Below are positions 54,707 to 63,799 of a stretch of DNA of 64,000 nucleotides, in pieces. This stretch comes from an uncultured Rhodobiaceae bacterium (lineage in GTDB: Bacteria; Pseudomonadota; Alphaproteobacteria; Rhizobiales; TMED25): the NCBI GenBank assembly GCA_913045225.1, contig CAJWPC010000001.1, forward strand, positions 143,128-207,127. The letters run 5' to 3'. Position 1 is the stretch's first letter, and the number at the start of each line of letters is the position of its first letter. The position numbers were made by a program, and so were the translations under genes. Under the pieces are notes generated by a model, which was not told where the DNA came from, searched no databases, and worked only from the letters and a program-made list of their open reading frames with translations.

Positions 54707-54727
54707 TGCAATTAAGAATGATTTGCA
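54707..54727. promoter_or_regulatory. Possible Fur/Mur/Zur-type operator upstream of metal transporter
   Basis: TGCAA (54707-54711) and TTGCA (54723-54727) form an inverted repeat spaced by 11 bases, about 15-35 bases upstream of the binding-protein start codon. A+T-rich TGCAA...TTGCA boxes are reminiscent of the Fur/Mur sites that control Mn uptake in Alphaproteobacteria. No regulator gene is in the window, so this is inference. Confidence 0.35.
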
Positions 54728-54798
54728 AGAAGGTAATAGAATAAATGTATTTTGTACTTTTTCTGTGGTAAATATTATACAAAAACTAATAAGGATAC

Positions 54799-55962
54799 TT
54801 AGACATTCTCATTGCAAACCCAATCGCGGATGTCATCTCCGTAGGCCTCAAATCCATCATTTTTGATTACCACAGTATCTTCTAGTTTAACAAACCCGAC
54901 ATCATCATATTTCAGATCGGTTTCAATAGACAATACCATTCCTGACTCGAGAGATTTCTCTTTGTAAGGGGCAGGGTATGGTATGACACCCTTATCATAC
55001 ATGTGGGGCGCTTCATGTTGGATCATGCCCATTCCATGAGCGACAAATTTAAAATTTAGAGTTTTATCACACTTTGATATCTCGCGATGTGCTGCTTCTA
55101 TTATTTCATTACCTGTTATTCCAGCTTTAATCACAGAACGAGGGGCGTCATTAATTGCACGGACTTGTGATAGTAAGTCACACATCTTGCTCGAAGGTTT
55201 ACCCATCACTGCCATTCGACATAAGTCACCAAGGTAACCTTTTAGATTTGCACCTGAGTCGAGCGATAGAATTTCACCCTTATTCCAAGAAAGTTTTTTT
55301 GAAGGGGTACGGTTATATGATTTTCCAGCAGCTACAAGGCAATACTCAAAATTCATACCTAATTTTGTTTCTTCTTCTTTTAGCGCTTGGGCAATTGAAT
55401 GCGTATTTGTACCGGGCTTTGTCATTGTCATGACTTTTTTCATGCAAGCAGTAATATTATCTGAAGCCTTTTTTAACAACTCAAGCTCTTGGTCTGTTTT
55501 GACTGAACGTAGCTCTTGCATCAAAACTAACACATCAACAAATTCAACATCTGGAAGATTTTTCTTGAGAGCAATATATGTGTCTGTTGGTGTGTTACAG
55601 AGCTCAATTCCAATTCTCTTTTTCGAATACCCGAGTTCAATCACTTTCTTTGCCGCTTCATGTCCCGCTTGACTGGTATTCCATTGTATATTCTTTATAT
55701 CTTTAATCCATAATGGCTCAACTTCTTGTTGTTGACCCTCTAACATGTGTCCAATGTAGAATGCCATTTCAGGTCTACCTTTTGGGTATCCAATAGTTGG
55801 CAAATAACGACTGATACCAATTGAGTCTTTTTGCGCAAAGAAAAAAAATTTATACCCACCTAATAAATATTGGGCTGTATTCTTATCATTTATAATTAAG
55901 AAATCAATACCATGTTCATCCAGTAATTTATCTAATTTAGATTGATCAAATGGTAATTGCAT
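54799..55962 (-). CDS. M24-family metallohydrolase (creatinase/Xaa-Pro dipeptidase-like)
   Basis: A 387-residue pita-bread enzyme. The N-terminal creatinase-like domain occupies about 1-155. The dinuclear metal ligands are visible: D235 and D246 (SLDSGANLKGYLGD), H309 (VAHGMGM), E347 (SIETDL) and E361 (KLEDTVV). It could be a prolidase, a creatinase-like or an ectoine hydrolase-like enzyme; the sequence does not decide. Last gene of the - strand catabolic cluster, 11 bases after the flavin enzyme gene. Confidence 0.85.
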   Translation of the reverse strand: MQLPFDQSKLDKLLDEHGIDFLIINDKNTAQYLLGGYKFFFFAQKDSIGISRYLPTIGYPKGRPEMAFYIGHMLEGQQQEVEPLWIKDIKNIQWNTSQAGHEAAKKVIELGYSKKRIGIELCNTPTDTYIALKKNLPDVEFVDVLVLMQELRSVKTDQELELLKKASDNITACMKKVMTMTKPGTNTHSIAQALKEEETKLGMNFEYCLVAAGKSYNRTPSKKLSWNKGEILSLDSGANLKGYLGDLCRMAVMGKPSSKMCDLLSQVRAINDAPRSVIKAGITGNEIIEAAHREISKCDKTLNFKFVAHGMGMIQHEAPHMYDKGVIPYPAPYKEKSLESGMVLSIETDLKYDDVGFVKLEDTVVIKNDGFEAYGDDIRDWVCNENV

Positions 55963-55973
55963 GTGCCGCCATT

Positions 55974-57176
55974 CTATAAGGTTAGGCTTTGGAAATCATT
56001 TTTTAGTAAATTTCTACCCCACTGTGAAAACTGCATATCTTGGTTGAAATGGATATGAGATGAGCAAGCCTGGACATCCATTAGTGCGCTTGTTATCGGA
56101 GATCCATTATATATACCATTTGCTCCACACACTTGCTGCATGATAGATACAGACTCCAGAGTTATTTTGACTGCATAAGCTGCATTTCTCTTATATTTTA
56201 GTTTATTATTTGTTGAAATTTGTCCATTCTCGTGCATTTGTCTTTCAACTTCAATACAGTCATTTCTTAATATAAGTCTCGCAGCGTCTATTCTGGATGC
56301 AATTTCTCCCAACCTGTTATGTATAGTTGGGATATCTGACATTTTCATATTTGAGGTACTAGTTGATCTTTTTTCGATCCATTCTAGAAGTAAATCAAGG
56401 CATAACTGCGCACCGCCGATTGCACACCCGGCAAGTCCATGCCCACCAATTGACGCTGTAGGAATTTGATACATTAAATTCTTATTTAGATCTACACCTT
56501 TGAATGTATGGCCATCTCGGTTTACAGAAAATGATTGTAACTTATATTCGGGTACAAATAATTCATTAATTTTAACTGAACAGCTACCAGTTTGCTTCAT
56601 ACCATACGTATCCCAATCATTTAAGATTTCATATTCACTTTTATGAAGAATACACTGGTGCCAATCTTTTGTTCCATTATCATCTAGCATGAATGCGAAA
56701 AAAGACCAATCTGAAATCTCAATTCCAGAGCAAAAATTCCACAGCCCAGTAAGGATTACGCCATCTTCTACTTTTTTTGCGCTACCTTGTTGATAGATAT
56801 TTCCTGCTGCGATTAGAGCATTCGGATTATCATCCCAGATTTCTCTTTGAATTCTCTCATCAAATACTGCAAGAGTCCGGTGATGTGAGGCCATATTAGC
56901 AACGATCCAGCCAGTTGAGCAATCTGCTCGAGAAATTATTTCAGGAATATCGAACCAGGCTTCAAAATCCAGCTCCCAACCACCCCATTGCCTTGGCTGA
57001 AAGTATCTAAATAAGCCCTCTTGGTGGAGTAAGTCTATGATATCTGGGGAAACATTGGTGTCAGATGATTTAATATTACTTTTGATGTCTCTAATCTTAG
57101 GGATAAGAGATAAAGCACGCTCGTTTGCATCTTTATTTGATACCACTGATATTTCGTTTAGATTATCTTTTAGCAT
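55974..57176 (-). CDS. Acyl-CoA dehydrogenase-fold flavin monooxygenase-like protein
   Basis: A 400-residue protein. GLWNFCSGIEISDWSFFAFM matches the G-x-W-x-F-x-SG-x-x-x-A-x-W motif of group-D flavin monooxygenases (HsaA, HpaB-type C2 hydroxylases), which hydroxylate aromatic substrates with reduced flavin from a separate reductase. The C-terminal part resembles the acyl-CoA dehydrogenase type 2 C-terminal domain. No flavin reductase is seen in the window. It lacks a convincing ribosome site. Substrate unknown. Confidence 0.8.
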   Translation of the reverse strand: MLKDNLNEISVVSNKDANERALSLIPKIRDIKSNIKSSDTNVSPDIIDLLHQEGLFRYFQPRQWGGWELDFEAWFDIPEIISRADCSTGWIVANMASHHRTLAVFDERIQREIWDDNPNALIAAGNIYQQGSAKKVEDGVILTGLWNFCSGIEISDWSFFAFMLDDNGTKDWHQCILHKSEYEILNDWDTYGMKQTGSCSVKINELFVPEYKLQSFSVNRDGHTFKGVDLNKNLMYQIPTASIGGHGLAGCAIGGAQLCLDLLLEWIEKRSTSTSNMKMSDIPTIHNRLGEIASRIDAARLILRNDCIEVERQMHENGQISTNNKLKYKRNAAYAVKITLESVSIMQQVCGANGIYNGSPITSALMDVQACSSHIHFNQDMQFSQWGRNLLKNDFQSLTL

Positions 57177-57205
57177 TTAATTTAAAGAGAGAATTTTCTG
57201 TATTT

Positions 57206-58294
57206 TTACTTAAAATCTGATTCTGACAGATTAAGTAGCCTTAAGGCATTCAATCCACAAATTTTCTCTCGTTCCTCTTCTGTTATACTTTCAACTTGGT
57301 ATACGTGTTCGACTGGGTCATGTTCTGCCATATCAGCCGGATAGTCTGTCCCGATCGCAACATGGTCAGCACCATATTTTTTTATTAAAAATTCTAATTG
57401 GTCGACTGAAAAAACAAGCGTGTCAAAGTAGAACTTTTCTAAGTAAGTAGATGGTTTTTTATAAATTTTTTGTCGACCGTCAATTCTTGCACCGTATACA
57501 TGATCCATGCGGGCCGCATAACTAGCAGGAAATGCCCCACCATGTGATAGATAAAATTTGATATTTGGGTATCTTTCCATAACGCCATCAAATATCAAGT
57601 AATGGATAGCAACTGTTGTATCAAGAGGATTTCCAATTACATTTAGCATGTAATGCTCACCGAAGCGATCGCTGTAGAATGATGATGGATGAATAAATAT
57701 TAGAATATCATGCTCCTCGCACCTCTTCCAAAAAGGCTCCAATCTCTCCGCTGATAGTTCTTCTTTTCCTACTCGTGCCCCAATTTGTATACCTCTGAAA
57801 TCAAGTTCATTGACACATCTATCTAGTTCTTTAATTGCAAGTTCAGTATCTTGTAACGGAACAGTTCCAAGACCAACGAGTCTCTTAGGATTTGTTTTTG
57901 CGGTTGCAGAAATATTATTATTTATTATTTCTGCAGACTCAGCACAAAGATTTTTATCAACCATATAAAAAAATTGTTGTGGTGAACAAGATAATGCTGA
58001 TACATCCAGCAATGATTTATCCATTTGCTCAAGTCGTACATTGATATCAGTAAATGGTATTTCACGATCTTCAGATTGTTTTTTATTAACTTGTTTTGTT
58101 AAATCACTTGCAACACCAACTGAAGGATGAAAGTCCTGGGGTAGATGGGGTTTTACCAAAGCATCTGACTCCGGAGTTCGCATATGATTGTGAAGATCAA
58201 CAGTTAAGGTCTTTGGTCTTTTTGCCGGTCCTGTTGGGTGTTCTCGCCCTGCAGTTGGTCCATATGGTCTTAATTCAATATCATGTTGAGTCAT
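57206..58294 (-). CDS. Amidohydrolase family protein (ACMSD-like)
   Basis: A 362-residue metal-dependent hydrolase or decarboxylase of the amidohydrolase-2 superfamily. H35 and H37 in VDLHNH form the first metal motif, H202 in IFIHPSSF and H251 in YLSHGGAFP follow, and D317 in IGTDYPADM is the catalytic aspartate. These match aminocarboxymuconate semialdehyde decarboxylase (ACMSD) and gamma-resorcylate decarboxylase relatives. AGGAGAT precedes the ATG. Clustered with a hydrolase and a flavin monooxygenase, suggesting ring or side-chain catabolism. Confidence 0.85.
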   Translation of the reverse strand: MTQHDIELRPYGPTAGREHPTGPAKRPKTLTVDLHNHMRTPESDALVKPHLPQDFHPSVGVASDLTKQVNKKQSEDREIPFTDINVRLEQMDKSLLDVSALSCSPQQFFYMVDKNLCAESAEIINNNISATAKTNPKRLVGLGTVPLQDTELAIKELDRCVNELDFRGIQIGARVGKEELSAERLEPFWKRCEEHDILIFIHPSSFYSDRFGEHYMLNVIGNPLDTTVAIHYLIFDGVMERYPNIKFYLSHGGAFPASYAARMDHVYGARIDGRQKIYKKPSTYLEKFYFDTLVFSVDQLEFLIKKYGADHVAIGTDYPADMAEHDPVEHVYQVESITEEEREKICGLNALRLLNLSESDFK

Positions 58295-58364
58295 CTTACA
58301 TTATCTCCTAATTGACGTATTTGCATTATTAAACAGATCTTTTTTATAGCATCGTGTAGAATAT

Positions 58365-59576
58365 CTACTCCCACCAGTGAAGAGCATCTTTATTTTCACC
58401 TTGCTTGCTATTAGGGCCGCTCCCATTAGTGCGGAGGAACATTTTCTTGTCATGACCCGCTTTAATCTTACCGTTAAATACATCGACTAACCAATCCATG
58501 CACATCATATGACAGTCATGTCTATCTTGCCCGGTACCCTTGAACATAACCGCTTGATGGTATGTATCCTCGTAGACCCATAACTCTTTAGGGGATTTTA
58601 CCTTTTCGTAGAAATTATAAACAAGTTCGACAGGACTTCTTGAGTCATATTCACCAACAGTTAGTAGAATTGGACACTTAATGTCTTTCTCTCTTCCTTC
58701 GACTGTCATTTGTGCAACAATTTTGTCGAGCTCTTCTTCACTTTTTGCTCCAGTTAAGTATCCAAATAATTGTTTATATCTCGGTGAAAATGTATCTAAT
58801 ATGTAATATTTATCAAGGTAAGAAGCCCAAGGCCCAACAACGCCTTTTATTCTTGGATCTCCAGATGCTGCAACTTCGAGACCCCAATGCGATCCCATTG
58901 AGACTGCGAATATGCCTATTTTATCTTTGTCGACCTCAGGTCTTGTTTCGAGCCAATCAACGATTTTGAGAACTGCTCTCTCATAATTACCATGAGTTAA
59001 TTTTTGGTTTCGGATATTGCTCATACCTTGCCCTGGTCCATCAATAACAAGTAAATGCATACCACGTGCGTGTGCTTCAACTACTTTTGGATCGGGCCAC
59101 ATCTCTTTAGTCATGTCACATCCTGGAATAAAAATCATTGTTGGTGCGACATCGACTCCAGGACACAAGAAAAAATTACATTGTAGTTGCATATCCTCGA
59201 ATGGTACTTCCACTCTTTCAATTGTATAAGGGGCGAGTTCGATAACTTTCTCAAAGTTCGCTATACATCGACCGTGTAAATATTTTTTTTCATCGTTTGT
59301 TTCTAATACTGGATGTTGAGCAGCTGCAAACTTAGCTGATGCTCTGTAATATAAGTCAAATGCAGTTGATGTATGCCCTGCTTGCTCTTCTTCTTGTGCG
59401 ACTTTTTCAAGTCTTTGAGCCTGTCTACCAAGATGTTTCGATATTTGTCCATGACTCTTTACTGTTCCTGGAAGCTCACGACCCTCTTCATCCCAATGAA
59501 ATACACGACCGGTTTCTTTGACAATCCAGTCATAAATCCATTGATGACCATCTCTATTTAATCTTGGTGTACGCAT
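58365..59576 (-). CDS. Alpha/beta hydrolase (DUF1100/dihydroxypseudooxynicotine hydrolase-like)
   Basis: From ATG 59576 (403 aa; AAAGGGGGG ribosome site just upstream) it has a helical N-terminal cap region (about 1-110) and an alpha/beta hydrolase core. LVIDGPGQGMSN, the nucleophile elbow FAVSMGSHWGLEVAA (nucleophile Ser226; the usual first Gly is Ala) and YEDTYHQAVMF (candidate His) are visible. Similar to 2,6-dihydroxypseudooxynicotine hydrolase and FrsA-like esterases, which cleave C-C or ester bonds. A GTG at 59597 is an alternative start. First gene of the - strand cluster. Confidence 0.82.
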   Translation of the reverse strand: MRTPRLNRDGHQWIYDWIVKETGRVFHWDEEGRELPGTVKSHGQISKHLGRQAQRLEKVAQEEEQAGHTSTAFDLYYRASAKFAAAQHPVLETNDEKKYLHGRCIANFEKVIELAPYTIERVEVPFEDMQLQCNFFLCPGVDVAPTMIFIPGCDMTKEMWPDPKVVEAHARGMHLLVIDGPGQGMSNIRNQKLTHGNYERAVLKIVDWLETRPEVDKDKIGIFAVSMGSHWGLEVAASGDPRIKGVVGPWASYLDKYYILDTFSPRYKQLFGYLTGAKSEEELDKIVAQMTVEGREKDIKCPILLTVGEYDSRSPVELVYNFYEKVKSPKELWVYEDTYHQAVMFKGTGQDRHDCHMMCMDWLVDVFNGKIKAGHDKKMFLRTNGSGPNSKQGENKDALHWWE

Positions 59577-59679
59577 TATGTATCCCCCCTTTAACACAAA
59601 ATATTTTGAACATAATTATTAATTTACTTAGTATAATTTATAGGATAAAAACAGATTATTTGAAACACATAATTTAAAT

Positions 59680-59700
59680 ATTATTGAATAATTCAATAAT
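59680..59700. promoter_or_regulatory. Perfect 9-bp inverted repeat in divergent promoter gap
   Basis: ATTATTGAA (59680-59688), spacer TAA, then TTCAATAAT (59692-59700). It lies 30 bases upstream of the MFS start and 104 bases upstream of the alpha/beta hydrolase start, in the only sizeable gap between the two divergent transcripts. This symmetry and position suit an operator for a dimeric repressor or activator. No regulator gene was found in the window. Confidence 0.45.
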
Positions 59701-59729
59701 CTCACAAAAAATCTAAATAAGTATACTGG

Positions 59730-60947
59730 ATGTATTTATCACTCAATTTTCCATCACTAAAAAGCAACGAGTTTAAAAAATATACTGCTGGCAATTTTTT
59801 TGCAATGAATGGAATATGGATTAACCGAGTTATTATTGGTTGGCTGGCGTGGGAATTAACAAATCTAGCGACTTGGGTTGGTTTTTTATCATTTTTATTA
59901 TTTGCCCCAACTATAATTGCGGGTCCATTTTTTGGTGTTGTGATTGATAGGGTGAATATAAAGAAATTTGCCATATACACTCAGTCAATAATTGCCATCA
60001 CAGTTTTTATCTTATGGTTCCTCTACAATTTTAAGCTATTAAATATATATAATTTAAGTCTTATTGCGCTTGTCATTGGTATTTTTACATCAGCAGACCG
60101 GACAACGCGTATGACACTTGTGCCACGAATAATTGATAGAAATAACTTAGCGAATGCGATTGCTGTTCATGGTATCAATTTTAATTCGGCAAGGCTTATT
60201 GGGCCAGCGCTTGCTGGACTATTAATACAGATACTTAGTTTTGAAATAACAATATTTATTAATTTTTTATTTCTCATTGCAATGCCATTAACTCTAGTGT
60301 CTATAAGTGTATCCAAAAAAGATGGAGAACCAGGTAAAAAAAAGAATATTTTATTAGAATTTCTAGACGGTGCGAGATTCGCAATTAATCACAATATAAT
60401 TTTTGAAGCATGCGCTATTACTGCTGTTTTTTCATTATTTGCAAGAGGGACTGTTGAAATTCTTCCAGCGCTGGCAGGGGGAGTTTATGATGTAGGACCG
60501 CAGGGTCTAGGTCATCTTATGGCAACTGCGGGCGCAGGAGCGCTAGTCGCGGCAATATTTATTGCGATGAGGAGATCAAAAGATCAAGAAAAAGGTATCC
60601 CTTTTCGGGTTTATTTCACATCTTTTCTTGGTTTGCTTGCAATAATTACTTTAGGGATGTCGGGTAGCTGGTCACTCGCACTCATTTCAGTTTTCATCAT
60701 TGGTTTCTCAATGACAATTAATGGCATTGATCTTCAAGCAGTAGTTCAATTGGAGTTAAATGATACATATCGGGGAAGGGTCATGAGTTTATGGGTGGTT
60801 CTTGTAATTGGTCTTGCCGCTGTAAGTGCAATTTTTATGGGCGCTATTGGGGATATCTTTGGTATTGAAAATACACTTATAATTTTTTCAATACTTGGTA
60901 TTATATCTTTGATTACGCTATTATTGCTGCTAAAGAAGAAATTTTGA
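59730..60947 (+). CDS. MFS transporter (MFS_3/EntS-like)
   Basis: A 405-residue permease with about 11-12 hydrophobic segments. FFAMNGIWINRVIIGWLAWELT near the N-terminus and the A-like motif GPFFGVVIDRVNIKK are typical of the MFS_3 group. DRTTRMTLVPRIIDRNNLANAIAVHGINFNSARLIGPALAGLL is the characteristic inter-domain motif. Substrate unknown; it is divergent from the catabolic cluster and could import or export its substrate or product. Confidence 0.88.
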   Translation: MYLSLNFPSLKSNEFKKYTAGNFFAMNGIWINRVIIGWLAWELTNLATWVGFLSFLLFAPTIIAGPFFGVVIDRVNIKKFAIYTQSIIAITVFILWFLYNFKLLNIYNLSLIALVIGIFTSADRTTRMTLVPRIIDRNNLANAIAVHGINFNSARLIGPALAGLLIQILSFEITIFINFLFLIAMPLTLVSISVSKKDGEPGKKKNILLEFLDGARFAINHNIIFEACAITAVFSLFARGTVEILPALAGGVYDVGPQGLGHLMATAGAGALVAAIFIAMRRSKDQEKGIPFRVYFTSFLGLLAIITLGMSGSWSLALISVFIIGFSMTINGIDLQAVVQLELNDTYRGRVMSLWVVLVIGLAAVSAIFMGAIGDIFGIENTLIIFSILGIISLITLLLLLKKKF

Positions 60948-60977
60948 TTACAAAAAAACTTATACGTGAGGTTTAAT

Positions 60978-61967
60978 ATGAGAGCTGCTGTTGTTGGACT
61001 TGGTTGGTGGGGTAAGGTGATTGTAAAAAATCTTGCTAAAAGTGATAAAATAAATGTCGTATGCGGTGTCGATCAGGACCTATCGCAGCTCAAAGAATTT
61101 GGTGTTGAGTATAATATCGAGCTTCGCGACAGTTATGCGTCGGTTTTGTCTGACGCGAGCATCGACAGTGTAATTTTAGCAACGCCAAATCGTCTTCATC
61201 ATACCCATATAATTGAGGCTGCTGAAGCAGGTAAATTTATTTTTTGTGAAAAACCGTTGTGCTTAAGCACTAAAAATGCAAAGGAAGCCATTAAATCATG
61301 TAAGGAGAATGGAATTGTGTTGGGGCTCGGTCACGAAAGAAGATTTGAGCCGGCAATGAAGAGCCTCTTTGATCATGTCGCTCGCGGTGATATTGGCAGA
61401 GTGCTACATGTTGAAACTAATTTTAGTCATGATTTATTTGATAATCTGAGTAAAGATAATTGGAGATTTAATCCAAAAGATGCCCCTGGAGGTGGCTTTA
61501 CTGCTAGAGGAATTCATTTGACAGATTTTATGGTTCATATGTTTGGTGGAGCCAAGAGGGTTTATTCAACAATGTCTAGCATTGCCTATGAAAAGCCTCG
61601 CATCGATACTATGTCGGCAAATATTGAATTTAGTAATGGTATTACTGGTATAGTTTCAGTCTCAATTGCTACTCCATTTTATGGAAGATATACTGTATTT
61701 GGGGATAAGGGTTGGATTGAGGCGAGAGAGATTAATAATTTTGAACACGACGATCCAGGTGAATTAGTCTTCTGTAAGCAAGGAGGAGAGAGGATTATTA
61801 CAAATCATCCACATACAAATACAGTCCTAGAAAATTTTGAATTATGGCACGACGCCTGCGTTAATAATCAAGATTACCCAATTACACCGGAGGAGATGAT
61901 AGCAAATATAGAGATTTTCGAAGCAATTGTAAAGTCTGGTGAAACGGGAGAAATAGTTGATATATGA
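60978..61967 (+). CDS. Gfo/Idh/MocA-family oxidoreductase (copy 2)
   Basis: From ATG 60978 (GAGG upstream; 329 aa). MRAAVVGLGWWGKVIVKNLAK opens the Rossmann fold; ILATPNRLHHTHIIEAAEAGKFIFCEKPLCL contains the EKP motif. GGGFTARGIHLTDFMVHMFGG corresponds to the catalytic region. A GTG at 60966 is in frame. It sits downstream of the MFS gene on the same strand with a 30-base gap, so probably co-transcribed. Paralogue of the gene at 49776. Confidence 0.88.
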   Translation: MRAAVVGLGWWGKVIVKNLAKSDKINVVCGVDQDLSQLKEFGVEYNIELRDSYASVLSDASIDSVILATPNRLHHTHIIEAAEAGKFIFCEKPLCLSTKNAKEAIKSCKENGIVLGLGHERRFEPAMKSLFDHVARGDIGRVLHVETNFSHDLFDNLSKDNWRFNPKDAPGGGFTARGIHLTDFMVHMFGGAKRVYSTMSSIAYEKPRIDTMSANIEFSNGITGIVSVSIATPFYGRYTVFGDKGWIEAREINNFEHDDPGELVFCKQGGERIITNHPHTNTVLENFELWHDACVNNQDYPITPEEMIANIEIFEAIVKSGETGEIVDI

Positions 61968-61972
61968 TAAGC

Positions 61973-62536
61973 TTATTTAAGATCAAGTTCAGCTCTTTTA
62001 TTCGCTTCCCTAAAAATCTTGTGAGAATGCTCAACTTTATATTCCGCCTCTTCAAGTGTTTCTGTATCCCACTCACTTTTCGGTGTTTCAAAAAAATCTC
62101 CGCCGTAGACATGCAGTGCACATGTGAATTTGTTTGTGGGGTTAATCACAGAGTGAATGATATCACTACCTAGCGGAACTGTATCATGCTTTTCTAGGGA
62201 TTTTGCCCCTGCAGCCTCAATCTTTCCATGTTCTCTGTTATCTAATTTACGCCAGAATATATTATCCTCTCTACCAGAATAAACACCAATTGCCGCCCAC
62301 ATGTTGTGGTTATGAGGCATAATTGTCATATTTGGAGTCCAAATAACATTAAGTATCGAAAACTTATCTGATTGATATATTTTTTGAATTCCACCCTGCG
62401 TTGGTTCACCAAAATATCTAAAAAGATCTGTTGGGTTCTCAACTGCCTTTGAGAGGATATCGATCACTGCCTTGTGATTGTTCTTCTTTTCAATTCTGCT
62501 ATCACATTCTTGAATAAATTTATCAATATCAAACAT
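61973..62536 (-). CDS. Cupin protein, cysteine dioxygenase-like
   Basis: A 187-residue protein with a cupin metal site: MPHNHNMWAAIGVYSGREDN gives H75 and H77 as ligands, and H128 in SDIIHSVINP gives the third. This is the pattern of the cysteine/3-mercaptopropionate dioxygenase superfamily (iron-dependent thiol dioxygenases). Alternatively it could be a metal-dependent enzyme of the double-stranded beta-helix family with a different substrate. Convergent with the oxidoreductase gene and divergent from the FMN dehydrogenase. Confidence 0.78.
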   Translation of the reverse strand: MFDIDKFIQECDSRIEKKNNHKAVIDILSKAVENPTDLFRYFGEPTQGGIQKIYQSDKFSILNVIWTPNMTIMPHNHNMWAAIGVYSGREDNIFWRKLDNREHGKIEAAGAKSLEKHDTVPLGSDIIHSVINPTNKFTCALHVYGGDFFETPKSEWDTETLEEAEYKVEHSHKIFREANKRAELDLK

Positions 62537-62629
62537 ATGAATATTTTTTCTATTTTTTAATAAAAAATTATTATATCATAAACAGCGACGTTGTTAACCC
62601 CTATATATATCAAAATAACTCACTGTTTT

Positions 62630-63799
62630 ATGACCGGAAAAAAGCCACGTATATTAAATAAAATTTATGCTCTTGAAGATCTCGAAGTTCACGCAAAAAA
62701 ACATCTTCCAAAACCTGTATTTGGATATGTAGCCGGTGGAGCTGAAAGAAACCATACACTGCGCAATAACGCAGAAGATTTTGCAAATTATAAGTTTGTG
62801 CCAAATATTCTTCGAAACGTATCTGAGCGATCCACGAAAACTGAGATATTTGGTAGGCAATGGGATGCTCCTTTTGGTATTTCACCTATGGGTGTGAGTG
62901 CGCTTGCCGCATACAGAGGAGATATTGTTTTAGCTGATGCAGCACAAAAAATGAATATCCCAATGGTTATCAGTGGCTCATCTTTAATTCCAATGGAGGA
63001 AATAATTAAGTTAGCGCCCGGGACATGGTTTCAGGCATATCTCCCTGGAGAGCATGATAAGGTTGAAAATCTTGTTTTACGGGTAAAAAAAGCAGGCTTT
63101 GAGACGCTCGTTTTAACTGTTGATGTTGCGGTTTTGGCAGGGAGAGAGAATAATCTTCGAAATGGTTTTTCGACGCCACTTAGACCATCATTTAGTTTAC
63201 TTTATCAAGGCTTAACACACCCAAATTGGTCCATGAATACTTTTCTGAAAACTATATTTAAACACGGCATGCCCCACTTTGAGAATTTTCTAGCGGAAAG
63301 AGGTGAGCCGGTGTTTTCTGCATCAATAAACAGAGATTTTGGTAAAAGGTCAAATCTCAATTGGGAACACTTGAAGCAAATTAGAAAACTCTGGGATGGT
63401 AATTTAATTGTAAAAGGTATTCTAAATAAGGGAGACGCTCTCAAAGCTATCAATTTAGGCGCAGATGCTATTATAATTTCAAACCATGGTGGTCGGCAGC
63501 TAGACTCAGCGATATCCTCAATTAAAGCCCTTGAAAATATCAGGCCGCACGTAAAAGGTGACTGTAAATTATTCGTAGATAGTGGCTTTAGAAGGGGTAC
63601 TGATGTAATAAAAGCGCTTGCTTTAGGAGCGGATTTTGTCTTCATTGGGAGACCCTTTCTCTATGCGGCTTCAATAGCCGGTACATCTGGCGTTACACAC
63701 ACCATTAATTTATTGAAAGAAGAAATAGACAGAGATATGGCCCTTCTAGGGGTAAATGAAATTAATGAGTTGGGCCTCGAACTTCTTCAAAAATATTAG
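62630..63799 (+). CDS. FMN-dependent alpha-hydroxy-acid dehydrogenase (lactate dehydrogenase/mandelate dehydrogenase type)
   Basis: From ATG 62630 (389 aa). PVFGYVAGGAERNHTLRNN is the N-terminal block, ISPMGVSALAAYRGD binds FMN, K262 (LIVKGIL) and the catalytic H286 with R289 in SNHGGRQLD are in place, and VDSGFRRGTDVIKALALGADFVFIGRP is the FMN phosphate site. Oxidises an L-2-hydroxy acid such as lactate, glycolate or mandelate; the substrate cannot be fixed. A TTG at 62591 is in frame but less likely. Confidence 0.92.
   Translation: MTGKKPRILNKIYALEDLEVHAKKHLPKPVFGYVAGGAERNHTLRNNAEDFANYKFVPNILRNVSERSTKTEIFGRQWDAPFGISPMGVSALAAYRGDIVLADAAQKMNIPMVISGSSLIPMEEIIKLAPGTWFQAYLPGEHDKVENLVLRVKKAGFETLVLTVDVAVLAGRENNLRNGFSTPLRPSFSLLYQGLTHPNWSMNTFLKTIFKHGMPHFENFLAERGEPVFSASINRDFGKRSNLNWEHLKQIRKLWDGNLIVKGILNKGDALKAINLGADAIIISNHGGRQLDSAISSIKALENIRPHVKGDCKLFVDSGFRRGTDVIKALALGADFVFIGRPFLYAASIAGTSGVTHTINLLKEEIDRDMALLGVNEINELGLELLQKY

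Noticed and set aside
54799-55962. The M24 protein as a DMSP lyase (DddP)
   Set aside because: The metal ligands are those of ordinary M24 enzymes, and the regions around them do not resemble DddP as I remember it; a specific DMSP role cannot be supported.
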